Shown here piece after piece: positions 1 through 9,384 of a stretch of DNA of 64,000 nucleotides (position 1 is the stretch's first letter; every line of letters begins with the position of its first letter). This DNA is from Leptospira sp. WS60.C2. Its GTDB lineage: Bacteria > Spirochaetota > Leptospiria > Leptospirales > Leptospiraceae. The position numbers were made by a program, and so were the translations under genes. The stretch covers positions 2,728,501 to 2,792,500 of the forward strand of contig NZ_CP162133.1 of assembly GCF_040833955.1 (NCBI RefSeq). The letters are read 5' to 3'. The notes under the pieces were generated by a model, which was given only the letters and a program-made list of their open reading frames with translations, was not told the origin of the DNA and ran no database searches.

Positions 1-1133
1 TCTTTTGCCTCTTCAATTGTTTTGCCTAATGCCAAACTAACACCCATTCGGCGCTTACCAACCACTTCGGGTTTCCCAAAAATGCGAATGTCGAGTCCAC
101 GAATTTTCAATGCTTCTCCGAGGCCAACATACTCTGGTGACTTGGTATCTCCCTCAAGTAAAATGGCGGAACTTGCGGCAGGTGTTTGAAAGATCAGCTC
201 CGGAATGGGAAGACCAAGAAGTGCTCTTACATGAAGAGAAAACTCAGAGACATTTTGAGAGATCAGAGTGACAAGTCCTGTATCATGTGGCCTTGGAGAT
301 ACTTCACTAAAGTACACTTCGTCCCCTTTGACAAAGAGTTCCACACCAAAGATACCGAATCCCCCAAGACCAGTGGTGACGGTTTCAGCAATCTGTTTTG
401 CTGCTTGTAAGGCGACTTCCGACATTGGTTGTGGCATCCATGACTCCACATAATCTCCGTTCACCTGTCTATGTCCAATCGGAGGTAAAAAGCTCGTCCC
501 ATCAATGTGGCGGATGGTGAGAAGCGTGATTTCAAAATCAAAAGGGATAAACTCTTCGATGATCATCTTCCCTTTGCCCGTACGACCACCCGTCTGACCG
601 TATTCCCATGCCTTCTTGATATCAGATTCCGTTTTGATAAGGCTTTGGCCTTTTCCAGAAGAACTCATAATTGGTTTTACGACACATGGAAATCCAATGG
701 AATGAACTGCTTTGGTAAAATCTTCTTCTGTATCGGCAAAAAGATAAGCGGATGTTTTTAACCCCAACTCTTTTGCGACAAAGTTACGAATGCCTTCACG
801 ATTCATCGTGAGGTTGACTGCTTTTGCACTTGGTATGATTTTAAATCCTTCAGCTTCTAATCGAACCAAAGTTTCTGTATGAATGGCTTCAATCTCAGGG
901 ACAACAAAATTAGGTTTTAACTCCCGTATGGTGGCCTCAAGTTCCTTGGGATCCAACATATTGATCACACGGGATTCCTGAGCCACAAGCATGGCAGGAG
1001 CATTCGGATAACGATCCACTGCAATGACATGGATTCCCAAACGATTGGCTTCGATGGCCACTTCTTTTCCTAATTCTCCGGATCCTAAAAGGAGGAGTTT
1101 TGTTGCTTGTTTCGTAAAGGGTGTTCCAATCAT
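1..1133 (-). CDS. purT: Formate-dependent phosphoribosylglycinamide formyltransferase 2, 3' end cut by window
   Basis: ATP-grasp enzyme that formylates GAR with formate and ATP in de novo purine synthesis (cytosolic). Translating the minus strand from the ATG at 1133 gives [20 protein letters not shown], then a Rossmann start with the LGSGELGKE motif, the ATP-grasp core [28 protein letters not shown] and [18 protein letters not shown], all typical of PurT. About 377 residues are present; the family is near 390, so only a short C-terminal tail lies outside the window. It is the last gene of the co-oriented minus-strand run that starts with the copper genes, 45 bases after the ankyrin gene. No clear Shine-Dalgarno precedes the ATG, but the next start choices would truncate the nucleotide-binding strand. 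Identification is firm. Confidence 0.93.
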   Translation of the reverse strand, partial: MIGTPFTKQATKLLLLGSGELGKEVAIEANRLGIHVIAVDRYPNAPAMLVAQESRVINMLDPKELEATIRELKPNFVVPEIEAIHTETLVRLEAEGFKIIPSAKAVNLTMNREGIRNFVAKELGLKTSAYLFADTEEDFTKAVHSIGFPCVVKPIMSSSGKGQSLIKTESDIKKAWEYGQTGGRTGKGKMIIEEFIPFDFEITLLTIRHIDGTSFLPPIGHRQVNGDYVESWMPQPMSEVALQAAKQIAETVTTGLGGFGIFGVELFVKGDEVYFSEVSPRPHDTGLVTLISQNVSEFSLHVRALLGLPIPELIFQTPAASSAILLEGDTKSPEYVGLGEALKIRGLDIRIFGKPEVVGKRRMGVSLALGKTIEEAK

Positions 1134-1178
1134 ATTCGCAAAGATGGAGGTACCTATTATTACGACAAGAACGAATCC

Positions 1179-1655
1179 TTACATGAGATACCGTTTTCCG
1201 AGATTGTCTCTTTGGTAGATATTAGCACCCATTCGAATGAGTAAATCAGACAATTCCCCGAGCCCATCAAAACTATTCGCGATATGAAGAGCTGTGACTC
1301 CATTCGGATCGGCTACATTGGGGTTGGCACCTGCATACAGTAAAACTTCTACTGCTTCAATATTTCCCGTTTCGGTTGCCTTATGAATTGGATACAAACC
1401 CATGTTATCTGGTTCATCAGGATTTAAGCCAATGGCCAGCAATCGTTTCAAAAAATAAACATCCGAAACCTCAGTGGATGCAATTCCCAAGAGTAAAGCC
1501 GACTCAAATAAACATGTTTTTTTAAGATCTGCATCCGACAGAAGCAAATCAAAACTATCTCTGTCCCCTCTCGTGATAGAAGAGCACAAGGAACGAAGCC
1601 TGATATTGGATTTAGATTTTCCGACGAAATCGATTATATTTTGGATCATGCCCAT
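1179..1655 (-). CDS. Small ankyrin-repeat protein
   Basis: A 158-residue protein with no signal peptide. After an N-terminal helical stretch, the second half carries about three ankyrin repeats: residues with the NMGLYPIHKATETGNIEAVE and AGANPNVADPNGVTALHIAN signatures, ending in a partial repeat (MGANIYQRDNLG). Ankyrin repeats bind proteins; no partner can be read from the sequence. The ATG at 1655 starts 6 bases after the stop of the AraC gene, so the two are probably co-transcribed; a second in-frame ATG lies at 1649. purT follows 45 bases on. Function unknown. Confidence 0.82.
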   Translation of the reverse strand: MGMIQNIIDFVGKSKSNIRLRSLCSSITRGDRDSFDLLLSDADLKKTCLFESALLLGIASTEVSDVYFLKRLLAIGLNPDEPDNMGLYPIHKATETGNIEAVEVLLYAGANPNVADPNGVTALHIANSFDGLGELSDLLIRMGANIYQRDNLGKRYLM

Positions 1656-1661
1656 ATCGTA

Positions 1662-2474
1662 TCACTTCTCCTCTGGTTGTTGCTTGTAAAAAAGGGACAT
1701 TTTTTCATACTCCGCAAACCATTCTTTGGGAATACTTCCTGAATTTCGTTTAAAATCATGATTAAAATGGGACTGGTCTGTGTATTCAAAGATTTGTGCA
1801 AGATCCGTCAGCCGTAAGTCAGGATTATGCGTTTGGTAGTGCTCTGGATTTCTCACAAGGGATAAGACTCTATGAACCGATCGATATTCGGAGGGATTGA
1901 GTCCCACCACCTCTTGGAACTTACGCTCTAATTGTTTTCTAGAAATTCCAAGCTTTTGAGCCAAAGGATTGATATTGGTTTTAGGATTGGTAAGAGCAAA
2001 TAAGGCAAAGCGTACATACGCAGGAACATCTGTGCGCCTCCCAGAGAACTGAAGCAAATACTCAGTAAGAAGTTGCGTCACTTCCTTTTCTTCTATTTCA
2101 GACGTTCGGAAAATTTCCGTTATACGATCGTTTGCTGGAATTTCGGGAAATTTATTTTTTAACTCTAGACCACATTTAGAATATAATCCGTAAAGACCTG
2201 CTACAAAAAATCGAATGGACAAAAGATTTAAATTGGATTCAGAAAGAACTCTCCACCTTCTGGTCTGAGGTCCGACAAGATGAAACTTCGGGAGCGGGAA
2301 AATCTCCCCTGATTCTGTTTCCACCAGTGGTGGATTCCCTAGATGAAATACCATCTCACACTCGTAAGATGGTATGATCCAAGGTAATTCTCTAGGATTG
2401 ACCTCCTTCCAAATCCAAAACTCTTTTACATAGGATTCAAATTGGGAAGGAGGGTTGAAAAAAAGAATGTTCAC
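1662..2474 (-). CDS. AraC-family transcriptional regulator
   Basis: A 270-residue one-component regulator. The N-terminal about 150 residues resemble the sensor half found in many Leptospira AraC proteins (FWIWKEVNPRELPWIIPSYECEMVFHLG, a cupin-like effector region with no identifiable ligand). The C-terminal 100 residues hold two helix-turn-helix units: KLGISRKQLERKFQEVVGLN and the second ending in YTDQSHFNHDFKRNSGSIPKEW, matching the AraC signature. The start is GTG at 2474 with AGGA 8 bases upstream. It sits 25 bases after the copper ATPase stop and immediately before the ankyrin gene, so it may be read through from the copper promoter, but a link to copper is not shown. Target genes unknown. 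Confidence 0.87.
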   Translation of the reverse strand: MNILFFNPPSQFESYVKEFWIWKEVNPRELPWIIPSYECEMVFHLGNPPLVETESGEIFPLPKFHLVGPQTRRWRVLSESNLNLLSIRFFVAGLYGLYSKCGLELKNKFPEIPANDRITEIFRTSEIEEKEVTQLLTEYLLQFSGRRTDVPAYVRFALFALTNPKTNINPLAQKLGISRKQLERKFQEVVGLNPSEYRSVHRVLSLVRNPEHYQTHNPDLRLTDLAQIFEYTDQSHFNHDFKRNSGSIPKEWFAEYEKMSLFYKQQPEEK

Positions 2475-2499
2475 AGAGTATATCCTAAGAATTCATTTT

Positions 2500-4728
2500 T
2501 CAATTTGATTTCCAACGACTCATCCGAAGTGCATTGAACACAACAGAAATTGAACTAAATGCCATGGCCGCACCACTCACCCAAGGAGCAAGAAGACCAG
2601 AAGCAGCAATAGGAATTCCAAGAAGATTGTAACCCAAAGCCCAACCGAAATTTTGTCGAATGTTCAGAACAGTGTCTTTTCCGATTCGGATGAGATCAAC
2701 AATCCTTTGGATATCACCATTCACCAGTACGACATCAGCAGTGCTAATTGCAATGTCAGATCCAGTCCCCATCGCAATTCCCACATCAGCCGCAGCTAAC
2801 GCAGGTGCATCGTTAATCCCATCTCCTACCATCGCACTAAAAACACCATTCGACTTAAGTTGTTTCATGATCTTTGCTTTTTCTTCTGGCAATAGACTAG
2901 CATACACGGAAACAATTCCAACTAATTTTGCGACCTTCGTTGCTGCATTGGAATTGTCACCTGTGAGTAGAATTGGCTCAACACCTATTGAACGTAAGTC
3001 GTCAATGGCCTTCTTTGCCGAATCACGAATTTGGTCTTCAATCCGGAATACTATCATTCCTTCCAAATTTCCACGGATTCCAACAAATACCAAACTCGCA
3101 CCTTCATTGGTCCACTCTACCACTTCACTTTTTATGTTAGATGGTATGTTAAACCCTTTTTCTTCCACAAAGGTTTGTTTACCAATAAAGTAAAGATTCC
3201 CGTCCCATTCGGCTTGGATTCCTCCTCCAGGCGCGGTTATGGTTGGGACCGGTCCATGATTCGTTGCACTATAATCTTTTTCTTTTCCAAATGCCAAAAT
3301 GGCTTTTGCCAAAGGGTGGTCTGAAGTTTCTTCGATCGCAAGTATATGCGCAAAAACAAGGGTCTTGGTTTCTTCTGTGATCCCTGAGAGCAGAACAGAC
3401 GTTACTTTGGGTTTTCCTTCTGTTAATGTCCCTGTTTTGTCGAAGAAAATCGTATTGATTTTTGCAACTGATTCTAATGCTTCTGCACTTCTGAAGAGAA
3501 CTCCGCGTTTTGCAGCTCTACCTGTACCCACAAGAAGTGAAATGGGAGTGGCAAGACCAAGAGCACATGGGCAAGCAATCACAAGGATCGCAATACTTGT
3601 TTCGATTGCAGAAGTGATTTCCCCTGGCGCTAAAACGAAGTACCAAAGGAAAAAATCGATCATGCTAATCGATATCACAACAGGCACAAAGTAAGCAGAG
3701 ATTCTGTCTGCAATCCTTTGGATGGGAGCTTTGGTTCCAAGTGATTCTTCTACAGATTTGATGATATGAGACAAAGTGGTATCATTACCCACCTTCATCG
3801 CTTTCACAACAAGGGAACCATTCCCATTCACAGTTCCACCAAGGATCTTATCACCCACTTTCTTTTCGACAGGCATACTTTCGCCAGTTAACATAGATTC
3901 GTCGGCAAAACTTTCGCCTTCTGATACAATTCCATCCATAGGAAATCGCTCCAAGGCTTTCACAAGAACTAGGTCACCTTGTTTTAAGTATTCATTAGGA
4001 ACTTCCGTCCAAACTCCATTGGATTTTACGGTGGCAGTCTCAGGTCGTAGTGTGAGTAGTGCTTTAATCCCATCACTACTCTTTCCTTTTGCCATATGTT
4101 CAATCCACTTTCCACCCAAGATGAAGGTAATCAGAACTGCTGAAGTTTCAAAATATAAATCTTTTCCGAAGATACTATATCCATAAGCCGCCGATGTTCC
4201 AATGACCACAAGCACATCCATGTTTGCGGAACCATTCCGAAGGGCACGATAGGCAGATTGATAAAATGGGAACCCAATCAAAAATTGAACTGGAGTAGCA
4301 AGTAGCAACTGCACCCACCGATCCATCAAAAGATGAGGCATGGGAAGAAAGGATAAAAATTGAAAATGTGTCACCATTCCATAAAACAAGGGAAGAGATA
4401 AAAGTGCGGAGAAAAGAAACCGAATCTTTAAAATTCGAATATAATCTTTCTGCTTTTTTTCTGTTTCCGATTGTTTATTGGGATCGTGTTCCGTTGCTTG
4501 GTAACCAAGAGACTCCACTGTTTTAACAAGTTTGTCTACGGATACCGAATCATCTGCTCTTAAAAAAACAGATTCTCTTGCGAAATTGACTCTCACTTCA
4601 GAAACACCTTCGAGTTTAGAAAGGCCCTTCTCAATCCGAAGGGCACAATTCGCACATGTCATTCCGAAAAGATCTAACGTATGTTCTGTTGTTTTATTTA
4701 ACGTTTCCAAGGGTATATCCATCCTCAC
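2500..4728 (-). CDS. copA: Copper-exporting P1B-type ATPase
   Basis: Inner-membrane pump that exports Cu(I) using ATP. One N-terminal heavy-metal domain has the GMTCANC metal motif (Cys25 and Cys28); then come membrane helices from about residue 100, the actuator TGES at 281-284, the intramembrane CPC metal site at 386-388, the phosphorylated Asp430 in DKTGTLTEG, the P1B-specific His-Pro at 470-471 (SDHPLA) and GDGINDAP at 634-641. All catalytic residues are present and the length (742) is normal. The reading frame overlaps the 3' end of the CopZ-like gene by about 35 bases; the first start is GTG at 4728, with ATG at 4722, so the exact start is uncertain. It belongs to the CueR-controlled copper operon. 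Confidence 0.93.
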   Translation of the reverse strand: MRMDIPLETLNKTTEHTLDLFGMTCANCALRIEKGLSKLEGVSEVRVNFARESVFLRADDSVSVDKLVKTVESLGYQATEHDPNKQSETEKKQKDYIRILKIRFLFSALLSLPLFYGMVTHFQFLSFLPMPHLLMDRWVQLLLATPVQFLIGFPFYQSAYRALRNGSANMDVLVVIGTSAAYGYSIFGKDLYFETSAVLITFILGGKWIEHMAKGKSSDGIKALLTLRPETATVKSNGVWTEVPNEYLKQGDLVLVKALERFPMDGIVSEGESFADESMLTGESMPVEKKVGDKILGGTVNGNGSLVVKAMKVGNDTTLSHIIKSVEESLGTKAPIQRIADRISAYFVPVVISISMIDFFLWYFVLAPGEITSAIETSIAILVIACPCALGLATPISLLVGTGRAAKRGVLFRSAEALESVAKINTIFFDKTGTLTEGKPKVTSVLLSGITEETKTLVFAHILAIEETSDHPLAKAILAFGKEKDYSATNHGPVPTITAPGGGIQAEWDGNLYFIGKQTFVEEKGFNIPSNIKSEVVEWTNEGASLVFVGIRGNLEGMIVFRIEDQIRDSAKKAIDDLRSIGVEPILLTGDNSNAATKVAKLVGIVSVYASLLPEEKAKIMKQLKSNGVFSAMVGDGINDAPALAAADVGIAMGTGSDIAISTADVVLVNGDIQRIVDLIRIGKDTVLNIRQNFGWALGYNLLGIPIAASGLLAPWVSGAAMAFSSISVVFNALRMSRWKSN

Positions 4729-4897
4729 TCAAACGAGTTCGAATTTTTTCCAATTCTTCTTCAGTAAGAGTCTCATTCACCGATACAATTTCATAGTCCA
4801 CATCAGCAGTTGCTTGTTTTCCATTTTCTGCAAAGATTTTCTCTACTGTTTTTTTACAATGCATACAAGTCATTCCTTCAATTTCATAATTAACCAT
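4694..4897 (-). CDS. copZ: CopZ-like copper chaperone (HMA domain)
   Basis: A 67-residue stand-alone heavy-metal-associated domain, MVNYEIEGMTCMHCKKTVEK, with the MTCMHC motif that binds one Cu(I) through two cysteines. Proteins of this size and fold hand cytosolic copper to the metal-binding domain of CopA, whose gene follows with an overlap. The ATG at 4897 has a good AAGGAG seven bases upstream, and the start overlaps the stop of the His-rich gene by 8 bases (ATGGTTAA), so the three genes look translationally coupled. Confident on family; metal preference is inferred from the operon and its CueR-type promoter. Confidence 0.9.
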   Translation of the reverse strand: MVNYEIEGMTCMHCKKTVEKIFAENGKQATADVDYEIVSVNETLTEEELEKIRTRLSEDGYTLGNVK

Positions 4898-5315
4898 GGT
4901 GATGCTCCTTCTTTTCCTCTTTCGCTTCGCTTAACGGCAGTTTGTATTTAACCTCTGCCCCTTTTTGCCCTTTCCAAACGGGAGATAGATGTAATTCTCC
5001 TTCCTCGACAGATGATCCTTTAGGCACTTCACAATAAAAGTGATCAGGATGGCCAGAACACTTAAGTCTGACTTCTTTTCCAGCATTCAGTATAGTAGCA
5101 CTGACATCGGAATTTTTGGAAGTCGGATTTTCAAAGTTAATATCCAAAAGATAAACTTTAAATCCGAGATTTTTATAGCTGAGCACTTCTGTGTGAAATG
5201 CGCCAGGCATACGGATCACACCTCCATTAGGCCCAGGTTTGTGCTCTCCGTGTGCGAACATTGGTTGGATCGCAAGGAAAGCGGAAAAAATGGTGATTTT
5301 GATTAGATTTTTCAT
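4890..5315 (-). CDS. Periplasmic His-rich protein of copper operon, unknown function
   Basis: A 141-residue secreted protein, first gene of the copper operon. The N-terminus is a signal peptide (MKNLIKITIFSAFLAIQPMFA). The mature start HGEHKPGPNGGVI resembles the GPHGG region at the beginning of some RND-efflux adaptor proteins; the C-terminus ends in EEKKEHHHG, which could bind metal. Cysteines lie in KCSGHPDHFYCEV, next to histidines, a further candidate metal site. A periplasmic copper-binding or buffering role is inferred from these residues and from the CueR-type promoter directly upstream. It is not CopC, CusF or another family I can name. Confidence 0.8.
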   Translation of the reverse strand: MKNLIKITIFSAFLAIQPMFAHGEHKPGPNGGVIRMPGAFHTEVLSYKNLGFKVYLLDINFENPTSKNSDVSATILNAGKEVRLKCSGHPDHFYCEVPKGSSVEEGELHLSPVWKGQKGAEVKYKLPLSEAKEEKKEHHHG

Positions 5316-5349
5316 TGTTTTATGGTAACTCCTTTGTTAACATAAAACC

Positions 5350-5380
5350 AGTGTAAACCTTCCAATCGTTGGAAGGTCAA
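5350..5380 (-). promoter_or_regulatory. CueR-type promoter/operator of the copper operon
   Basis: On the minus strand this reads TTGACC (-35, 5380-5375), a 19-base spacer and TACACT (-10, 5355-5350). The spacer contains a perfect inverted repeat, ACCTTCCAA then TCG then TTGGAAGGT (5357-5377, plus-strand view). A 19-base spacer with an ACCTTCC...GGAAGGT dyad is the hallmark of MerR-family copper promoters such as E. coli copA, where the activator untwists the long spacer. It fires toward the His-rich/CopZ/CopA genes and lies between them and the divergent cueR gene. Confidence 0.9.
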
Positions 5381-5433
5381 TAGGCGATTTCATTTTTTTT
5401 ATCTTTTTTTAAAAAAAAATTTGGAGCAAATTG

Positions 5434-5826
5434 ATGAATATTGGAGAACTTTCTAAATCTTCAGGAGTTTCGACAAAACTCATTCGACATTATGAAAGCA
5501 TTGGCCTTATCCCTGAAACAAGAAGAAATGATAATGGATATCGTTTGTATCTTGATGAAGACGTACACTATGTACGATTCATTAAACGATCAAGGGAACT
5601 TGGATTTTCGTTAGAAGATATTAAAAGTTTATTAGGGCTTTGGAAAAATAAATCCAGAAGCAGCAAACAAGTGAAACAACTTGCAGAAAAACATTTAGAA
5701 GAACTCAATTTAAAATTAAAACAGATGAAAGATATGGCCGACACTCTAAAACACCTAGTCAACAATTGCCACGGTGATCATAGACCTGACTGCCCCATCC
5801 TAAAAAACTTAGAAATGAAATCTTGA
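5434..5826 (+). CDS. cueR: MerR-family copper-responsive activator (CueR-like)
   Basis: A 130-residue regulator, MNIGELSKSSGVSTKLIRHY, with the MerR winged-helix domain at residues 1-70, a dimerisation helix at about 75-108 and a C-terminal metal loop with Cys112 and Cys120 (CHGDHRPDC). Those two positions are identical to the Cu(I) ligands of E. coli CueR, and the adjacent promoter has the matching operator. The true start is the ATG at 5434, served by TTGGAG at 5421-5426; a TTG three bases earlier is less likely. It is divergent from the copper operon and should activate it when copper rises. The gene ends 6 bases before the convergent SGNH-like gene. Confidence 0.92.
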   Translation: MNIGELSKSSGVSTKLIRHYESIGLIPETRRNDNGYRLYLDEDVHYVRFIKRSRELGFSLEDIKSLLGLWKNKSRSSKQVKQLAEKHLEELNLKLKQMKDMADTLKHLVNNCHGDHRPDCPILKNLEMKS

Positions 5827-5832
5827 AAATCA

Positions 5833-6948
5833 TCAAAGAGATTTTTTGATTCTTTCTGCAATCAATCGATTTGCTTTTTCGTTAAAATGGATGTCTTCTT
5901 TTTGCAAGAGATTTGTTTCTTTTCGAAAGAGTGGGCGTAAGTCAATCAAACCTATACCCAATTCTTTTGAGAGCTGTAACAACTCCAAAATCATTTCGGA
6001 TTCCCCTTTGATCCAATTTGGATTCATCTCAAATCCTATCTTTTGATACACCTGAAAACGAATGGGATCAAACTCTACATCAAGAGGAATATAAACCAAA
6101 ACTAATTCTTTCTTCTTCTCTTTCAATTCAGAATGGAAACGATACAAAATCTTTTTCCATCTTTGAAAGTGAATGGATGCGTATGTGTTTACATCCAACG
6201 ATTCCTTAAAATAGTTAGGACTAATGGAATACAATGTATGAAATGGTAAAAATGGTTCGTTACCATTCTCTTCATCGAAGTTTAAGTTCTTTTGTTTCTT
6301 TGTTTCGTATTGGGTATTGGCGAACTTTTGTAGTTCGTTTTCCAACCTCACTTGAACGGAATCGAAATATTCTTTTTTCAAATGATATCTTGTTAGTTCT
6401 GGAAGAAAAAATCCCAAAAGATGTCGATACCATTTTTGTTTATCAACATAATGCAAATAATCGGGAGTGTCTCCGGTTTCATAAATATCGTTTCCGTAAA
6501 TCACCAGATAGGCTCTTTCAAATGTCACTTCGTCTTTAAGTTTCTGAAAGAAAGCATACTCGTTTTCCAAAGTGAAACCTGGCATACTCACATTGGTCCA
6601 TTGGCATTCAGTTTCACGATTTAAAATTTCAGAAAATCGATCCTCTGCAAATATACCAGATCCAAAAGTTTGTGAGTCACCTAACAAAAGATAATTACAT
6701 TTTGCGTTTTCCTTAAGACTGACTTCACGAATTCCATACTGATTGATGTACCCTGGCTCAGGCACCCCTTTGCGGAAGAACGGGATCGTTTGTTTGGCAG
6801 GATAATGGAAATAACCATAAGGAAGATCGTATTGAATCCAAGACTGGTCAATCCACCTGCATAGAAACAAAAGTGAACTTAACACCAACAAGGAAAGAAA
6901 GACATTACGAAATGACTTCCAATTTAGCCCAGAAAACACTTTTTTCAT
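5833..6948 (-). CDS. SGNH/GDSL-like hydrolase-fold membrane-anchored protein
   Basis: From the ATG at 6948 this gives about 371 residues starting MKKVFSGLNWKSFRNVFLSL with one N-terminal membrane anchor. The sequence YLLLGDSQTFGSG holds a GDS nucleophile block and the C-terminus ends with DIHFNEKANRLIAERI, the Asp-x-x-His block of SGNH esterases/acyltransferases. Such proteins in Leptospira often sit by surface-polysaccharide genes, and a large membrane protein lies divergently next door; substrate is unknown. An ATG at 6996 would add 16 residues but would overlap the divergent gene's start (the two starts share CATG), so the shorter form is favoured. Confidence 0.75.
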   Translation of the reverse strand: MKKVFSGLNWKSFRNVFLSLLVLSSLLFLCRWIDQSWIQYDLPYGYFHYPAKQTIPFFRKGVPEPGYINQYGIREVSLKENAKCNYLLLGDSQTFGSGIFAEDRFSEILNRETECQWTNVSMPGFTLENEYAFFQKLKDEVTFERAYLVIYGNDIYETGDTPDYLHYVDKQKWYRHLLGFFLPELTRYHLKKEYFDSVQVRLENELQKFANTQYETKKQKNLNFDEENGNEPFLPFHTLYSISPNYFKESLDVNTYASIHFQRWKKILYRFHSELKEKKKELVLVYIPLDVEFDPIRFQVYQKIGFEMNPNWIKGESEMILELLQLSKELGIGLIDLRPLFRKETNLLQKEDIHFNEKANRLIAERIKKSL

Positions 6949-6994
6949 TGAAGTTACAAGAAACACTGTAAGACTTAGGTAGTTTCGATTCCAC

Positions 6995-8431
6995 ATGATC
7001 CAGCAAAAAAAAGCAATAGGTTTCTTCTATGGAGTAGGTTTTTTCACCATCCTCTATCTTCTATTAAAGACAAAACCACTTGTATCGTTTTCAGATTTTG
7101 CATTATTTGAATGGCAAATCAAATTAGTCTTACAGGGCAAATTCTCCCTACCCTATTCCTTTATTTCAACTGATCCTAATTTGGATTTTTTCCCATTACC
7201 TGATTTGTTTTTTCATCTCAGTCCGAACGGTGTTGATTCCACTTTTCCAAACCTTTATCCCATTTTAGTTGCACCGATTTACTTTACATTCGGAAAGTTT
7301 GGAATTCAAATTATACAAGTAGCATTATTATTTTTATCACTTTGGTTCTTTTATCAAATCAAAAAGGATCACCTATTCAGCCTTTTACTCCTTTTTGGTT
7401 CTTCAATTCCAATTTACACCAACTTAATACATGATACCATTCTCGTATTTTTTTTAGAAATTCTGGTATTGTATTACTTGCATAAAAAATCAATACTCTT
7501 GGCTTCTTTTCTTTCTATCGTTCTCATTTGGATGAGACCAGAATTTGGTTTTGTGATAGTCCTTCTTCCTTTCTTCTTTGAATGGAGAACAATAGGAAAA
7601 CAATTTTTTGTTTGGTGTCTATGTTTTGGAGTCATATTTGCTTGCACCAACTGGATTGTGTTCGATACCTTCTTCCCATTACGACTTCTAAAAAATGCAT
7701 CTTACCATTGGAATTCAAAAATAGTCCTCTATTTGTTTCGTTTGCTTGTCGAACAAATCCCGATCTTTTCCTTATTTTTCATATTTAGTTTGACCCAATT
7801 GTTTTTTAAAAAATTCAGATTGGTGACAATGGGTTTGTTCGTGTCCACCTGTTTGATTCTAATTCTTTCACCTAACACAGGTGGCCACAACACTCCACGT
7901 TATTTTTATTGTTTAGTTCCACTGTACATTTTATCAATTTCACTGGGACCAACTTTCGATTCGCAAAAGAGAAAAGCTTTTACTCTTTTGTTTTTGATTC
8001 TTATGATCTATTCTGTATACAAATGGACGGACCAATCCAAAGAGCTGATGAAAATCTCTAAATTCCAAACAAATACTCTCACTGCTCTATCCAGTATAAC
8101 CGAGAAAACATTCGTATTCAATAATTCAGATTTTTCCTTTGTAGCACTTCCTATCTTGGAATCCGGGAAAAACCTACTGCTCTTACGAAAACCGCCAGAA
8201 GAAAATGACCTTGGTCAATTCTTAAATGAGAATCAAATCGAATCTTTCGTTTTCCTGGAATTACCCCCATCCCCGTTTCCAATTCCAGATACCCTCAAAA
8301 TCCCTGGATGTAAAACGAGTTGTGAATTCAAACGAATGAAGACGCAATCTCTTCCCGATACAATGTTACCGATCACTTTGACACAATTCACCCGAATCCA
8401 TAATGAAATCAAGAAATTGGGACTTGATTAA
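6995..8431 (+). CDS. Polytopic membrane protein, glycosyltransferase-like (GT-C style)
   Basis: A 478-residue protein with roughly ten hydrophobic segments spread over residues 8-360 and a soluble C-terminal region of about 110 residues. The first loop contains SFSDFALFEWQIKLVLQG and SPNGVDSTFPNLYPILVAPI, resembling the acidic first extracytoplasmic loop of dolichyl-phosphate-mannosyltransferase-like (GT-C) enzymes; a later GGHNTPRYFYCLVP block also fits that type. This is a weak family call from layout and loop chemistry rather than a clear motif. It is divergent from the SGNH-like gene; together they may act on an envelope glycan. Confidence 0.68.
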   Translation: MIQQKKAIGFFYGVGFFTILYLLLKTKPLVSFSDFALFEWQIKLVLQGKFSLPYSFISTDPNLDFFPLPDLFFHLSPNGVDSTFPNLYPILVAPIYFTFGKFGIQIIQVALLFLSLWFFYQIKKDHLFSLLLLFGSSIPIYTNLIHDTILVFFLEILVLYYLHKKSILLASFLSIVLIWMRPEFGFVIVLLPFFFEWRTIGKQFFVWCLCFGVIFACTNWIVFDTFFPLRLLKNASYHWNSKIVLYLFRLLVEQIPIFSLFFIFSLTQLFFKKFRLVTMGLFVSTCLILILSPNTGGHNTPRYFYCLVPLYILSISLGPTFDSQKRKAFTLLFLILMIYSVYKWTDQSKELMKISKFQTNTLTALSSITEKTFVFNNSDFSFVALPILESGKNLLLLRKPPEENDLGQFLNENQIESFVFLELPPSPFPIPDTLKIPGCKTSCEFKRMKTQSLPDTMLPITLTQFTRIHNEIKKLGLD

Positions 8432-8466
8432 TCAGATAAGATCGGATACGATTGGAAAGATACAAT

Positions 8467-9384
8467 ATGAATTCTTCTAATCAATGTCCTAGTTGTGGTA
8501 GCACCAACATCTATCGGGAATCAGCGACCGTGTATCGATGCTCCGATTGTTTCGACAAACTTCCTGTTGCCAGTTTTATAAACTCACCACCACCAAAGGT
8601 CTACGGTACAAACAAAAATACAGACCAATCTCCTCTCACCAAATACAAATACATCTTGATAGCTGTTGTGGTTGGTTGGATGGCTTTGGGAAGTATCTTC
8701 ACAACCGTGTATCAATCGAACATGCTAACCACAACGACAAGCGAAGATGAAAACAAAATCATTGCCATTGATCCAAATGCGAATCCATCAGAGTTCACAC
8801 CTGAAGGTGTTTTTGCATATACTAATGCATTTCCTGATAGCATCGGAAATTCTTATTTCCTTGGAATCTTTACAAATACAAGTGGCAAGGCCATTCTCAT
8901 GCCAAAATTTACTGTGACTTTATTCTCAGAAGATGGAACCAGTTTAGGTGCCAGTGATGGTTATGGGGAAAAAAATTTAGTAGATCATGGAGAAACGGTT
9001 AGCTTTGAAGTTTTATGGTCCGAGATTCCCAAATACCATCATTATGAGATACAAGTTCTAGCAACGTCTTATGTTGGAGAGATGGATCGTCCGAATCTAT
9101 CCTTAAAATCGATCAATCTTAAAAAAGACAAACAAAAGGGAGTGCTCCTGACAGGGAAAATTCAAAATTTAGGGACAACGACAGTCAATTACACAAGAGT
9201 CAAATGTTTGTTAATCGGACAAAACAATAAAACAATCGACTACGCTACCTTTATCTTAGAGAAAGAAAACTTTTTACCAAAGGAAATCCAACCAGTGTTC
9301 ATGGAATTTTCTCGAACCACTGACTTACCAAACTCATATTATTGTGAAACAGATGGAATCAACCAAGAAACAGGTTCAAATTAA
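8467..9384 (+). CDS. Zinc-ribbon membrane protein with FxLYD-like domains
   Basis: About 305 residues. It opens with a four-cysteine zinc ribbon (CPSCGSTNIYRESATVYRCSDC, cysteines at spacing 2 and 2), followed by a linker, one membrane helix (ILIAVVVGWMALGSIFTTVY) and two beta-rich extracytoplasmic modules near residues 95-190 and 195-300 that look like FxLYD domains (FTNTSGKAILMPKFTVTLFS; GKIQNLGTTTVNYTRVKCLL). The ATG at 8467 has GGAAAGA 6 bases upstream; a TTG at 8452 is possible but less likely. Function unknown. It ends 4 bases inside the convergent gene at 9381. Confidence 0.75.
   Translation: MNSSNQCPSCGSTNIYRESATVYRCSDCFDKLPVASFINSPPPKVYGTNKNTDQSPLTKYKYILIAVVVGWMALGSIFTTVYQSNMLTTTTSEDENKIIAIDPNANPSEFTPEGVFAYTNAFPDSIGNSYFLGIFTNTSGKAILMPKFTVTLFSEDGTSLGASDGYGEKNLVDHGETVSFEVLWSEIPKYHHYEIQVLATSYVGEMDRPNLSLKSINLKKDKQKGVLLTGKIQNLGTTTVNYTRVKCLLIGQNNKTIDYATFILEKENFLPKEIQPVFMEFSRTTDLPNSYYCETDGINQETGSN

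Noticed and set aside
2660..4186. Several plus-strand open frames opposite copA
   Set aside because: They are antisense shadows of a clearly identified ATPase and have no ribosome sites or family features.
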